A stretch of DNA of 64,000 nt from the NCBI RefSeq assembly GCF_027594865.1, contig NZ_CP089391.1, forward strand, positions 1,022,501 to 1,086,500. Reading direction: 5' to 3'. The notes under the pieces are model-generated. The model ran no database searches and was not told where the DNA came from. It saw only the letters and a list, made by a program, of their open reading frames with translations. Below, piece after piece: positions 1-7,557 of the stretch (the stretch's first letter is position 1; each line of letters begins with the position of its first letter). The position numbers and the translations under genes were made by a program. The DNA is from Bradyrhizobium xenonodulans. Lineage in GTDB: Bacteria > Pseudomonadota > Alphaproteobacteria > Rhizobiales > Xanthobacteraceae.

Positions 1-37
1 TTCGAAACCTGCCCGCCAAAGATCCGAGGAGACCTCC

Positions 38-634
38 ATGCCAGCATCGCTTCGTCCCGCCCTCACCGCGCTCGGCGTCGCGTGCCTTCTGTCCGCAGCA
101 TCGATCGGCTCCTCTGATTCAGCGTTCGCGCAAGCCAAGCAGCAGTCGGCCCCGGCCCCGCAGGCCGCGCCGGCGCAGCAGCAAGCTCCGGCGCTCAAGC
201 AGATCGCGCTGACTGACAAGCAGCTCGAGGGCGTGCTTGCCGCACAGAAGGACATTGACGTGGTCACCGAGAAGCTTCCGGAGAACACTGCGCCCGACCA
301 GAAGGTGATTGCCCAGCTCGACGGCGTCGCCAAGAAGAACGGCTTTGCCGGCTATGACGACTACAACAACGTCGTCGACAACATCAGCCTGGTGCTCGGC
401 GGCTTCGATCCCGCGACCAAGAAATATGTCGGCCCCGAAGCCGTTATCAAGGCGCAGATCGCGCAGATCCAGGCCGACAAGAAGATGCCCGCCAAGGACA
501 AGAAGGAAGTGCTCGACGAGCTCAATGAAGCGCTGAAGACGCCGGCGCCGCAGCTCGAGAACAAAGGCAATATCGATCTGGTCGGCAAGTACTACGACAA
601 GCTCGTCGCGGCGCTCGGGGATGACGAGAATTGA
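38..634 (+). CDS. Secreted hypothetical protein with Ala/Gln/Pro-rich N-terminus
   Basis: 198 aa. Residues 1 to about 31 look like a Sec signal peptide (hydrophobic core ending in AFA-QA). Residues 32-52 are a low-complexity A/P/Q linker. The rest is a soluble, helical, Lys/Asp-rich region with no cysteines. An AGGAG-like ribosome site (gaggagacc) lies just before the ATG. It is probably exported to the periplasm. I do not recognise a family with a known function; it resembles small periplasmic unknowns common in Bradyrhizobiaceae. It is transcribed away from the next gene and is followed by an interspersed repeat and a strong hairpin. Confidence 0.75.
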   Translation: MPASLRPALTALGVACLLSAASIGSSDSAFAQAKQQSAPAPQAAPAQQQAPALKQIALTDKQLEGVLAAQKDIDVVTEKLPENTAPDQKVIAQLDGVAKKNGFAGYDDYNNVVDNISLVLGGFDPATKKYVGPEAVIKAQIAQIQADKKMPAKDKKEVLDELNEALKTPAPQLENKGNIDLVGKYYDKLVAALGDDEN

Positions 635-676
635 GAATGTGTGTGGCGCGGTTGCTCGCGCCACGCATTTGCAGCC

Positions 677-767
677 GTAGGGTGGGCAAAGGCGCGCCAG
701 GCGCGCCGTGCCCACGTCCTCTCGGCTGGGAAAGACGCGTGGGCACGCTTCGCTTTGCCCACCCTAC
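677..767. repeat. Interspersed inverted repeat, type 1 (GTAGGGTGGGC ends), copy A
   Basis: The element opens with GTAGGGTGGGCAAA and closes with the complement TTTGCCCACCCTAC. Inner parts also pair (gcgcgcc near the left, cacgcttcgc near the right). It lies in the gap after the first gene. Close copies occur at 9071, 20435 and 45031, and a variant type at 16550 and 17801, so this is a dispersed family and not a simple terminator. Confidence 0.85.
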
Positions 768-810
768 GGACCTTCATTGACGTAAAAGCGAGAGCTTCAT
801 CGACGCAAAA

Positions 811-834
811 AGCCCCGGAGATATCTCCGGGGCT
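811..834. terminator. Bidirectional intrinsic terminator
   Basis: A perfect palindromic stem, AGCCCCGGAGAT and its complement, is flanked by AAAA on the left and TTTCGTCGTTTT on the right. It lies between two convergent genes and could end transcription of both. Confidence 0.8.
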
Positions 835-859
835 TTCGTCGTTTTCAGACGCTACGCCG

Positions 860-1948
860 TCACGTTCTCGTCCGCATCCGCATCATGAAGCTGTCGTAGC
901 TGAGTTCGGCGACCTGCATCCAGGCCAGCGACTCATTCCGGAACGCCGACAGGCTCGTGTACATCTTGTTGAAGTGCGGATTGGTCTTGCTGAGATCGGC
1001 GTAGATCTCGCCCGCGGCGTTGTAGCAGGCCTCGAGCACCTCCTGCGGGAACGGCTTCAGAATCGCGCCGGCAGCCAGCAGGCGCTTCAGGGCCGGCGGG
1101 TTCACCGCATCGTATTTGCCCGTCACCCAGGTGAACGTGTCGAGCGAGGCGGCCGACACGGCTGCCTGATAATGCTTCGGCAGCGCATTCCACTTCTCGA
1201 GGTTCATGATGTTGTGGCCCTGGCCGGTGCCCTCCCACCAACCCGGATAGTAATAGTACTTCGCGACCTTCACGAAGCCGAGCTTCTCGTCGTCATACGG
1301 ACCCACCCACTCGGCCGCGTCGATCGTGCCTTTTTCCAGCGCCGGGTAGATGTCGCCGGCCGCGATCTGCTGCGGCACGCCGCCGAGCTTGCCGATGATG
1401 TTGCCGGCAAAACCGCCAACACGGAATTTCAGGCCCTTGAGATCGTCGACGGTCTTGATCTCCTTGCGGAACCAGCCGCCCATCTGGGCACCGGTCGAGC
1501 CGGTCGGCACACCGACGGCACCATATTCCTTCAGAAGATCGTTCAGCATGTCCTGACCGCCGCCCCACAACAGCCAGGAGATGTGCTGGCGCGTGTTGAG
1601 TCCGAACGGCAGCGCGGTGCCGAAGGTGAAGGCGGGGTTCTTGCCCCAGTAATAGTACAGCGCGGTATTGCCCATCTCGACCGTGCCGTTCGAGACGGCG
1701 TCGAGCACTTGCAGGCCCGGCACGATTTCGCCGGCGGCGAAGGACTGGATCTGGAAGCGGTTGTCGGTGATCTCGGCGACGCGCTTGCAGAAATATTCGC
1801 AGCCGCCGTAGAGCGTATCGAGCGATTTCGGCCAGCTCGCCGCCAGCCGCCATTTCACCTCGGGCATCGATTGCGCGATAGCCGGCGCAGCGACTGCGCT
1901 CGCGGCAAGGCCCAATCCGCCTGCCGTCAGGAATTTACGACGTTCCAT
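860..1948 (-). CDS. TRAP transporter substrate-binding protein, DctP/TakP type, Tat-exported
   Basis: 362 aa from the ATG at 1948, chosen over a longer frame because GGGGAGA lies 5-6 bases upstream and the protein then begins with a twin-arginine motif (ERRKFL, residues 2-7) and a hydrophobic stretch ending AIA-Q near residue 26. The mature part resembles periplasmic TRAP binding proteins of the TakP group, which bind 2-oxo acids (YYYWGKNPAF, GTIDAAEWVGPYDD regions). TRAP uptake needs DctQ and DctM membrane subunits, and neither is in this window, so the partner must be elsewhere. It is the last gene of a co-directional group with a GntR regulator, a dioxygenase and an oxidoreductase. The ligand is unknown. 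Confidence 0.85.
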   Translation of the reverse strand: MERRKFLTAGGLGLAASAVAAPAIAQSMPEVKWRLAASWPKSLDTLYGGCEYFCKRVAEITDNRFQIQSFAAGEIVPGLQVLDAVSNGTVEMGNTALYYYWGKNPAFTFGTALPFGLNTRQHISWLLWGGGQDMLNDLLKEYGAVGVPTGSTGAQMGGWFRKEIKTVDDLKGLKFRVGGFAGNIIGKLGGVPQQIAAGDIYPALEKGTIDAAEWVGPYDDEKLGFVKVAKYYYYPGWWEGTGQGHNIMNLEKWNALPKHYQAAVSAASLDTFTWVTGKYDAVNPPALKRLLAAGAILKPFPQEVLEACYNAAGEIYADLSKTNPHFNKMYTSLSAFRNESLAWMQVAELSYDSFMMRMRTRT

Positions 1949-2129
1949 GCGTCTCCCCTCTCTGTGATGTCGAGTCCTCGACGAGGGATCGCGATCTTGC
2001 GTCGCTTTGGTCTTCGTCGCTGGCCGACGTTTCCTGGTGTCCGAATTCAAGCTTTCCGGATCGTGGTCAGGATGACCAAGGGGGGTGCGCAAATCAAGCG
2101 GACTTTGGTTGCGCTACCGGCGGCATCAG

Positions 2130-3443
2130 TCAATGCTGCACTGCGAATGCGGATTCCATCGCCTTGCGCGTCTTCACCGTCTCGTTGTCCGCGTCGAACT
2201 CGACGTCGCTCCAGCGCACGATCTCGCCATGGGCGACGTCGTGCTTCAGCTTGAGACGATGCGCCAGACCAATCGGCAGGGCGCCCGCCTTCAGGCTCGC
2301 GGCCGCCGGCACCAGCTTGCCCCACACCGTGTAGCCGCCTTCGCCGTCCAGCATCTCGCCGGCGCGCAAATCGCGCTTGGCCACGGATGCGACGTCGCCG
2401 CGGAAGCCGAAGGGCTGTCCGGTCGGCTCACTCCGCAGCGCGGCCGACAGCACCGAGATGTTCAGCTCCAGCCCGATCAGATGATAGGGCTTGTACATCG
2501 CGGCAAAACGTCCGCTGGCGTCGGTCTTGAGGCCGTATTGCCTGAAGCAGTCGGCAGCATAGTCGTTCGGCGCCTCCAGCACGACATAGACGCCCCAGCG
2601 CAGGTCGCGGAACACCGGCCGTCCGTCGCGCTCGAGCGAGGAGACGACCTCGACCACGCCGGATCGTTCCAGCACGCCGCCTCTGTCGCGCGGCCGCATC
2701 ACATGCGGCAGGTCGTCGACGCCGCAGGGCGGAAACAGCAAGCCGCCTGCGGGCACATCTAGGCCGCAGGCGTTCGCAATCGCGGCCATCTCGATCGCCG
2801 ATTTGGTGCCGTCGAGGAAGGAGTTGAACATCTGCGGATTCATCCCGGCCGATTGCGCTTCGCCCGCGGTCAGGCCGTAATGCTGCCAGACGCCCTCGGG
2901 CGTCACGTCGTGATAGGCCGGCAGATATTTTGTCCCTTTGCCGGCCGCCACGACGCGAAAGCCGGTGGCGCGCGCCCAATCCACCATCTCCGCCGTCAAC
3001 GCCGGCTGGTCGCCATAGGCCAGCGAATAAACGACGCCGGCCTTGCGCGCTTCCTCGGCGAGCAGCGGGCCCGCCAGCACGTCGGCCTCGACGTTCACCA
3101 TCACGATATGCTTGCCCGCAGCGATTGCCGCGCGCGCATGCTTGATGCCGACGGCGGGATTGCCGGTCGCCTCCACCACCACATCCATCGCGCCGCCGGC
3201 AATGGCGCGCGCGCCGTCGTCGGTGAAGACGGTGGCGGCGATCCGCTCGGCGCCCCAGCCGACGGTGCGGCAGGCCTCGCGCGCGCGGTCGCGGTCGATG
3301 TCGACGATGATGGGCACCTCCAGCCCCGGCGTGTGCGGCACCTGCGCCAGGAACATCGAGCCGAATTTGCCGGCGCCGATCAGCGCGACACGGACGGGCT
3401 TGCCGGCGGCCGCGCGGGCCTGGAGGAGGCGGAAGAGGTTCAT
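2130..3443 (-). CDS. NAD(P)-dependent oxidoreductase with C-terminal SAF domain
   Basis: 437 aa. A Rossmann fold starts at once, with GAGKFG at residues 23-28 and the acid VDID after strand 2; the layout is homoserine-dehydrogenase-like. The last ~100 residues contain a SAF-type domain (DVASVAKRDLRAGEML, then IGLAHRLKLKHDVAHGE). Proteins with this architecture are often mis-annotated as flagellar FlgA or homoserine dehydrogenase. There are no flagellar or threonine genes nearby. Its neighbours (PhyH dioxygenase, GntR regulator, TRAP binding protein) suggest catabolism of a small acid or polyol, but the substrate cannot be read from sequence. Confidence 0.8.
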   Translation of the reverse strand: MNLFRLLQARAAAGKPVRVALIGAGKFGSMFLAQVPHTPGLEVPIIVDIDRDRAREACRTVGWGAERIAATVFTDDGARAIAGGAMDVVVEATGNPAVGIKHARAAIAAGKHIVMVNVEADVLAGPLLAEEARKAGVVYSLAYGDQPALTAEMVDWARATGFRVVAAGKGTKYLPAYHDVTPEGVWQHYGLTAGEAQSAGMNPQMFNSFLDGTKSAIEMAAIANACGLDVPAGGLLFPPCGVDDLPHVMRPRDRGGVLERSGVVEVVSSLERDGRPVFRDLRWGVYVVLEAPNDYAADCFRQYGLKTDASGRFAAMYKPYHLIGLELNISVLSAALRSEPTGQPFGFRGDVASVAKRDLRAGEMLDGEGGYTVWGKLVPAAASLKAGALPIGLAHRLKLKHDVAHGEIVRWSDVEFDADNETVKTRKAMESAFAVQH

Positions 3444-3464
3444 GGGGGATGTCCTGCGAAACTA

Positions 3465-3576
3465 TCGTGTCCCGGACGCGGTGCGGCGCGAAGTGCCGCT
3501 CCGCAGAAACTGACCGTATCGTGGGCCCCGGCTCAGCAGCGCATCACTGACGTGCTGCGCTGCGCCCGGGGCACGA
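3465..3576. repeat. Second family of interspersed inverted repeat (TCGTGYCCCGG ends)
   Basis: The left end TCGTGTCCCGGACGC and the right end GCGCCCGGGGCACGA are near-perfect complements, with further internal pairing (gcggtgcggcgc, gctgcgctgcg). It fills the gap between the oxidoreductase and the dioxygenase. A solo half copy lies at 56669. Confidence 0.7.
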
Positions 3577-3583
3577 GACCATC

Positions 3584-4384
3584 CTACTCCGCCGCCTGCC
3601 GCGGCGCCCTTGCAAGCCGCACCAGCGCGTCGTCGTCCACCGTCTTGATCGGCGCGAAATCGCGGTGCGCGATATATTCCGGCCTTGTCGGGGTGCGGAT
3701 GTAATTCGAGACCGCGTTCAGTGTCAGGTACACGATCTTGCGCGGGTAGGGTGTGATGTTGCCGGCCGATCCATGCACGAGATTGCCATGGAACATCAGC
3801 ATGCCGCCGGGCTTGCCGGTCGGCGCCACGATGCCGCCCTGCTTGACGAGGCGCGTCACGGTCTCCTCGTCCAGCGTCCACAGCGGGTAGGATGTCGTCG
3901 CAAGGTCATGCGAGGCCTGGAGGTCGCCGGCATTCTGGCTCTGCGGTACCAGCATCAGGGGGCCGTTGATCGGCATCACCTCGTCCAGGAAGATCGCGAT
4001 GTTCATCGCGCGCGGTTCCGGCATGCCGTCGTCGCGCTTCCAGGTGCCGTAATCCTGGTGCCACTGCCAGACATCGCCGGTGAAGGCCGATTTCGCGTTG
4101 ATCTTGAACTGGTGCATGTAGACCGGCTCGCCGAACAATTGCTCGACCGGGTCGATCATGCGCGGATGCGCGCCGAGGATCCGGAACGCCTCGTTGTAGA
4201 GATGCGCGGCAAACGCCGTGCGCGGCGCGCCGCTCTTCTCGCGCCAGACTTCCGGCCTGTTGGCGTCGTAAATGCCGACCGCCTCGCGCGCGAGCAGATC
4301 GACCTCCTCCTGGCTGAACAATTCGGGCAGGAACAGCCAGCCCTCGCGGTGGAAGAACTCCAATTGCTCCTGGGACAGTTTCAT
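3584..4384 (-). CDS. Phytanoyl-CoA dioxygenase (PhyH) family protein
   Basis: 266 aa, a normal length for Fe(II)/2-oxoglutarate oxygenases of the PhyH family. The iron triad is visible: H109 and D111 (WHQDYGTW) and H204 (GNLVHGSAGN). R215 in TPYPR fits the 2-oxoglutarate anchor. The enzyme should hydroxylate or oxidatively open a small substrate in the cytoplasm. It sits 52 bases after the GntR regulator gene, on the same strand. PhyH proteins range from ectoine hydroxylase to lipid and phosphonate hydroxylases; no ectoine genes are near, so the substrate is unknown. Confidence 0.85.
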   Translation of the reverse strand: MKLSQEQLEFFHREGWLFLPELFSQEEVDLLAREAVGIYDANRPEVWREKSGAPRTAFAAHLYNEAFRILGAHPRMIDPVEQLFGEPVYMHQFKINAKSAFTGDVWQWHQDYGTWKRDDGMPEPRAMNIAIFLDEVMPINGPLMLVPQSQNAGDLQASHDLATTSYPLWTLDEETVTRLVKQGGIVAPTGKPGGMLMFHGNLVHGSAGNITPYPRKIVYLTLNAVSNYIRTPTRPEYIAHRDFAPIKTVDDDALVRLARAPRQAAE

Positions 4385-4436
4385 GGGTCGTCCTCCTGTT
4401 TTGGTTTTTATTGTCTTTCGTCGTGACAGCGCTTCG

Positions 4437-5114
4437 CTACGCCGCCGCCTCGTTCGTCGCCCTCAATCTCTCCTCGGTCATCCGTCCCGCCGTCTGCGCA
4501 TGCGCCAGCGCCGCATGCTCGGCCGCTTTCGCGTCCCCTGCGAGAATGTGTTTGGCGATATCGGCATGCTCGGCCCAGGCGCTGCCGCGATAGTCGAGCT
4601 CGGATAGCACCGTCGCCATCGAGCGGCGCATATGCGGCCATTGCGGCGCGATCGTCTCTTCGATCACGGGATTGCCGGCGAGCTGATAGATCGAGCGGTG
4701 AAAATCGACATCGAGCACGATCAGCTCGGTGAGCGATGTGTTGCGGTCGATGCGGCGTCCGGCGGCGAGCGCTGCGTCGAGCCGTGCGCGTCCGGCCGCG
4801 TCGGAGCCAGCGCGCATCGCGGCGAGCCGCGCGGCCAGCGCATCGATCGCGCCGCGCACCTCGTAGAGCTGGCGGATGCGCGAGGGGTCGAGCTGGGTGA
4901 CTTCAAAACCGCGCTTGCCGCTCTCGGCGACGAGGCCCTGCCGGTGCAAGAGATGCAGCGCATGCGACACCGGCTGGCGCGACACGCCGAGCTTGTCGGC
5001 GAGATCGTTCTGCCGGATCCGCTGGCCTGGCTGCAGCGTGCGGTCGGAGATCGCCTCCAGGATCCGCGCATAGACCTGGTCGATCAGGTTCGGAAGCGGG
5101 TCGAGAGGGATCAC
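4437..5114 (-). CDS. GntR-family transcriptional regulator, FCD (FadR) subgroup
   Basis: 225 aa. The N-terminal winged helix-turn-helix spans roughly residues 10-75 (RQNDLADKLGVSRQPVSHAL is the recognition region). The C-terminal all-helical FCD domain follows from about residue 85, with the expected metal/ligand-binding Asp and His pattern (LDVDFHRSIYQLAGN, then HADIAKHILAGD). FCD regulators usually repress a neighbouring catabolic operon until a carboxylic acid inducer binds. It is the first gene of the minus-strand group, and a 20-bp palindrome lies 23 bases before its start codon, which points to autoregulation. Confidence 0.9.
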   Translation of the reverse strand: MIPLDPLPNLIDQVYARILEAISDRTLQPGQRIRQNDLADKLGVSRQPVSHALHLLHRQGLVAESGKRGFEVTQLDPSRIRQLYEVRGAIDALAARLAAMRAGSDAAGRARLDAALAAGRRIDRNTSLTELIVLDVDFHRSIYQLAGNPVIEETIAPQWPHMRRSMATVLSELDYRGSAWAEHADIAKHILAGDAKAAEHAALAHAQTAGRMTEERLRATNEAAA

Positions 5115-5137
5115 GCCGGCGGCTCCAAAGATAGATG

Positions 5138-5157
5138 GAATACGGAATTCCGTATTC
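5138..5157. promoter_or_regulatory. Probable GntR operator, perfect 20-bp palindrome
   Basis: The sequence is GAATACGGAA followed directly by its exact complement. It lies 23 bases upstream of the GntR gene start. Two-fold symmetric sites of 16-20 bp with a TACGG..CCGTA core suit a dimeric GntR/FCD regulator. Assignment to this regulator is inferred from position. Confidence 0.7.
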
Positions 5158-5294
5158 GAAGCTACAGCGCGACGGAGGCGACGTCAATGGCCCCGACCTT
5201 GCGCCAGCGGTCGTTTATGGAGCCCTCTAAGCTATTGATATGACTGGGGCCGGCTACTGTGCATGGGGTTGTTTCGAGAAAAAGCGTTTCCGCC

Positions 5295-6152
5295 TCAGCG
5301 CTCCAGCACCTCCACCTCGAGTGCGGCGATCGCTTCGGCATCGGCCACGGCCTCGATCCCGGCGATACGGTCGTCCTTGAACGTGACGCGCAATGCGATG
5401 CGGAGATCTCCACCGAGGATGACCGCAACGCCGATCTCGCCATCGACCAGCGCCGTCCGGGCAGCCTGCGCACGGCCTTTGTAGAGCTGTGCGACAGCAT
5501 CCGCGCCGCGGATCTCCGGCAGCGTGCCGAGCCGCACCGCGGCCCGGTCGGCACGGAACACGACGTCGGGATCGAGCACGGCCAACAGGCCTTCGAAATT
5601 GCCCTCGCGCGAAGCCGCCAGGAAGGCATCGACGATCTTGCGCTGGCGCGACAGGTCCGTCTCAGGCACCGGTGCGCCCTGCACGCGCCGCCGCGCGCGG
5701 CTCGCTAGCTGGCGCGAGGCGTCGACAGAGCGGCCGACGATCGGCGCGATCTCCTCGAAGGGGACGGCGAACATGTCGTGCAGCACGAAGGCGAGCCGCT
5801 CCGCCGGTTGCAATGTCTCCAGCACCACCAGCAGCGCCGCGCCGACGGAATCGGCCAAATCCGCCTCGCGCTCCCGCGTCTCGTCGACCGGCTCGGGCAC
5901 GTGCGGGCCCATCGGGTCTTCCTTGCGCGATTTTCGTGCGCGCAGCATGTCGAGGCAGATGCGCGCGACGACCATCGTCAGCCAGCCCCTCAAATTCGCG
6001 ACGTCGGACGTATCGCTGCGGCTGAGCCGCAGCCAGGCCTCCTGCACGGCATCGTCGACCTCGCCGCTCGCGCCCAGCATCCGGTAGGCGACGGCGCGCA
6101 GATGGTCCCGGTTGGCCTCGAACTGCCGGGAGAGAAAATTTTCGTCGGTCAT
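5295..6152 (-). CDS. ECF41-type sigma factor with fused SnoaL-like domain
   Basis: 285 aa. Sigma region 2 spans about residues 10-75 (DDAVQEAWLRLSR, WLTMVVARICLDMLR) and region 4 about 108-160 (LQPAERLAFVLHDMFAVPFEEIA). A SnoaL/NTF2-like extension occupies about 168-285 and carries LDPDVVFRAD near residue 193, the type of motif seen in ECF41 factors, where the fused domain controls activity instead of an anti-sigma factor. The divergent neighbour is an AhpD/carboxymuconolactone decarboxylase-like gene, the classic ECF41 partner. The shared gap carries a candidate self-promoter (see 6189-6215), so autoregulation is likely. Confidence 0.92.
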   Translation of the reverse strand: MTDENFLSRQFEANRDHLRAVAYRMLGASGEVDDAVQEAWLRLSRSDTSDVANLRGWLTMVVARICLDMLRARKSRKEDPMGPHVPEPVDETREREADLADSVGAALLVVLETLQPAERLAFVLHDMFAVPFEEIAPIVGRSVDASRQLASRARRRVQGAPVPETDLSRQRKIVDAFLAASREGNFEGLLAVLDPDVVFRADRAAVRLGTLPEIRGADAVAQLYKGRAQAARTALVDGEIGVAVILGGDLRIALRVTFKDDRIAGIEAVADAEAIAALEVEVLER

Positions 6153-6153
6153 C

Positions 6154-6180
6154 GGTCACATTCCCTCATCGCGATCCGTC
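6154..6180 (+). promoter_or_regulatory. Candidate ECF41 promoter driving the AhpD-like gene
   Basis: GGTCACA (6154-6160), 16 bases, CGTC (6177-6180). ECF41 promoters described elsewhere follow TGTCACA-N16-CGTC, so this matches in all but one base with exact spacing. The -35 begins two bases from the sigma gene start codon. Confidence 0.75.
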
Positions 6181-6188
6181 ATGCCCAT

Positions 6189-6215
6189 GACGAAGCCATT
6201 CCGGCTGATGTGACC
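6189..6215 (-). promoter_or_regulatory. Candidate ECF41 self-promoter of the sigma gene
   Basis: On the minus strand GGTCACA (6215-6209) is followed after 16 bases by CGTC (6192-6189), the same arrangement as on the plus strand. Initiation would fall about 25-30 bases before the sigma start codon. Confidence 0.75.
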
Positions 6216-6250
6216 GGAACCTTCGAAATTCGTGAGATGGAGACAGAACG

Positions 6251-6706
6251 ATGCACGCACGTATGAATCACCCGGTCATGGTCCTGCCTGAGGCCATGAA
6301 TGTCCTTCAGTCCCTGGGCAACCTGACCAAGCAGGGCCTGCCGGAAAAGCTCCTGGAACTGGTGCACCTGCGCGCCAGCCAGATCAATGGCTGCAGCGTC
6401 TGTGTCGACATGCATCCCAAGATCGCCCGCAAGCTGGGTGAGACCGACGAGCGCCTGTTCGCCGTCGCCGCTTGGCGCGATGCACCCTATTTCACGGACG
6501 CCGAGCGCGCCGCGTTGGCGCTCGCTGAGGCGGTGACGCGCCTTGCCGACCGCGAGGACCCGGTGCCTGATGCGGTCTGGAACGAGGCTGCCAAGCATTT
6601 CGACGAGCGCGAGCTTGCGACTCTCATCCTCTCGATCGCGACGATCAACGTCTGGAACCGCCTCAACGCGACGATCAAGATGCCGGTCGGCGTTTGGAAG
6701 GTGTGA
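6251..6706 (+). CDS. AhpD-like carboxymuconolactone decarboxylase family protein
   Basis: 151 aa. The AhpD-type redox centre is present: C48 and C51 in NGCSVCVDMH, with H55 after it. GGAGA precedes the ATG by 8 bases. Such small helical proteins act as thiol peroxidase partners or disulfide reductants. It is divergent from the ECF41 sigma factor and has a matching promoter, so it is the probable main target of that factor and may be part of a redox or electrophile response. It is not a true carboxymuconolactone decarboxylase, which lacks the CxxC. Confidence 0.88.
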   Translation: MHARMNHPVMVLPEAMNVLQSLGNLTKQGLPEKLLELVHLRASQINGCSVCVDMHPKIARKLGETDERLFAVAAWRDAPYFTDAERAALALAEAVTRLADREDPVPDAVWNEAAKHFDERELATLILSIATINVWNRLNATIKMPVGVWKV

Positions 6707-6713
6707 AGCGAGC

Positions 6714-6743
6714 GCTCTTCCCCTTTCCCACAAGGGGAAGAGC
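6714..6743. terminator. Bidirectional terminator hairpin
   Basis: A perfect 12-bp stem (GCTCTTCCCCTT with its complement) and a 6-base loop sit between the convergent AhpD-like gene and the hydrolase. The right arm reaches the hydrolase stop codon. Confidence 0.6.
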
Positions 6744-7555
6744 TACTCCGCCAGAAACCTGCTCACGACCTCGCCGAACTCCAGCGGCGCCTGCTCGAAC
6801 ATCCAGTGTCCGGCATTGGGGATCACCGCCGTCTGCGCGCCCGCAATGTGCTCGGCGAGCACGCGCCACATCACCGACAGGCTGCCGGTGGTGGCGCCGC
6901 CGCCGATCAGCAGAGTCGGCGTCCTGATCGCCTGCGCGTCCGCGAGGGTGTACGGCCTGCGCTGCTCGTTGATCTGGCCAAGGAAGGTCAGCGCATTATC
7001 GCGCAGCTGCTGCTTCGCCGCCGCCGGCACGCGCCGCCACGAGCCGTCGCCCTCGATGCCCTCGTAGAAATTCTGAAGTGCGCCCTCGATATCGCCCGAG
7101 CGGATCATCTCGACCGAGCGCGCCGTGCGCGCGGCCAGCGGCGGGTGCGCGGGCGTGCCTTCCGGCACCGGCAGGTTCGCGTCGAGATCGCCGCCGGGCT
7201 CGGCCAGCACCAGCTTGCGCAAAAGGTCAGGCCGCGCCTGCGCGACCCGAAAGGCGATGTGGCCGCCGCGCGAATGGCCCATCAGATCGACCGGGCCGGA
7301 CTGGACCTGCTCGATGAAGGCGATGGTATCGGCCACATGCTGCGCCATCTTGTAGTCCTTGCCGATGGCGTCCCAATGCTCGGGAAAGAAATGCCGCAGG
7401 CTGACCGAAATCACGCGGTGACGCTTCGACAGCGGACCGAGCACCGAATACCAGGTGCGGAAGTCGCCGAGCGTGCCATGCACGCAGACCAGCGGCGGGC
7501 CCTCTCCGACTTCGAGATAGGCCATGTCGTAACCGTTGACGTGAAAGCTCTGCAT
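6743..7555 (-). CDS. Alpha/beta hydrolase, tandem copy 2
   Basis: 270 aa with a complete alpha/beta-hydrolase layout: oxyanion HG near residue 26-27 (CVHGTLGDF), nucleophile S95 in GHSRGG, and a C-terminal His in NAGHWMFEQAP near residue 252. It is closely similar to the gene just upstream, starting with the same MQS.HVNGYDM..L.VGE pattern, and begins only a few bases after that gene ends, so the two are co-transcribed. The family covers esterases, epoxide hydrolases and C-C hydrolases; no specific substrate is evident. Confidence 0.85.
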   Translation of the reverse strand: MQSFHVNGYDMAYLEVGEGPPLVCVHGTLGDFRTWYSVLGPLSKRHRVISVSLRHFFPEHWDAIGKDYKMAQHVADTIAFIEQVQSGPVDLMGHSRGGHIAFRVAQARPDLLRKLVLAEPGGDLDANLPVPEGTPAHPPLAARTARSVEMIRSGDIEGALQNFYEGIEGDGSWRRVPAAAKQQLRDNALTFLGQINEQRRPYTLADAQAIRTPTLLIGGGATTGSLSVMWRVLAEHIAGAQTAVIPNAGHWMFEQAPLEFGEVVSRFLAE

Positions 7556-7557
7556 GA

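Noticed and set aside
641..2254. Long plus-strand open frame of 537 codons
   Set aside because: It is antisense to the TRAP binding protein, starts inside the interspersed repeat, and its Arg/His-rich composition is typical of a high-GC shadow frame.
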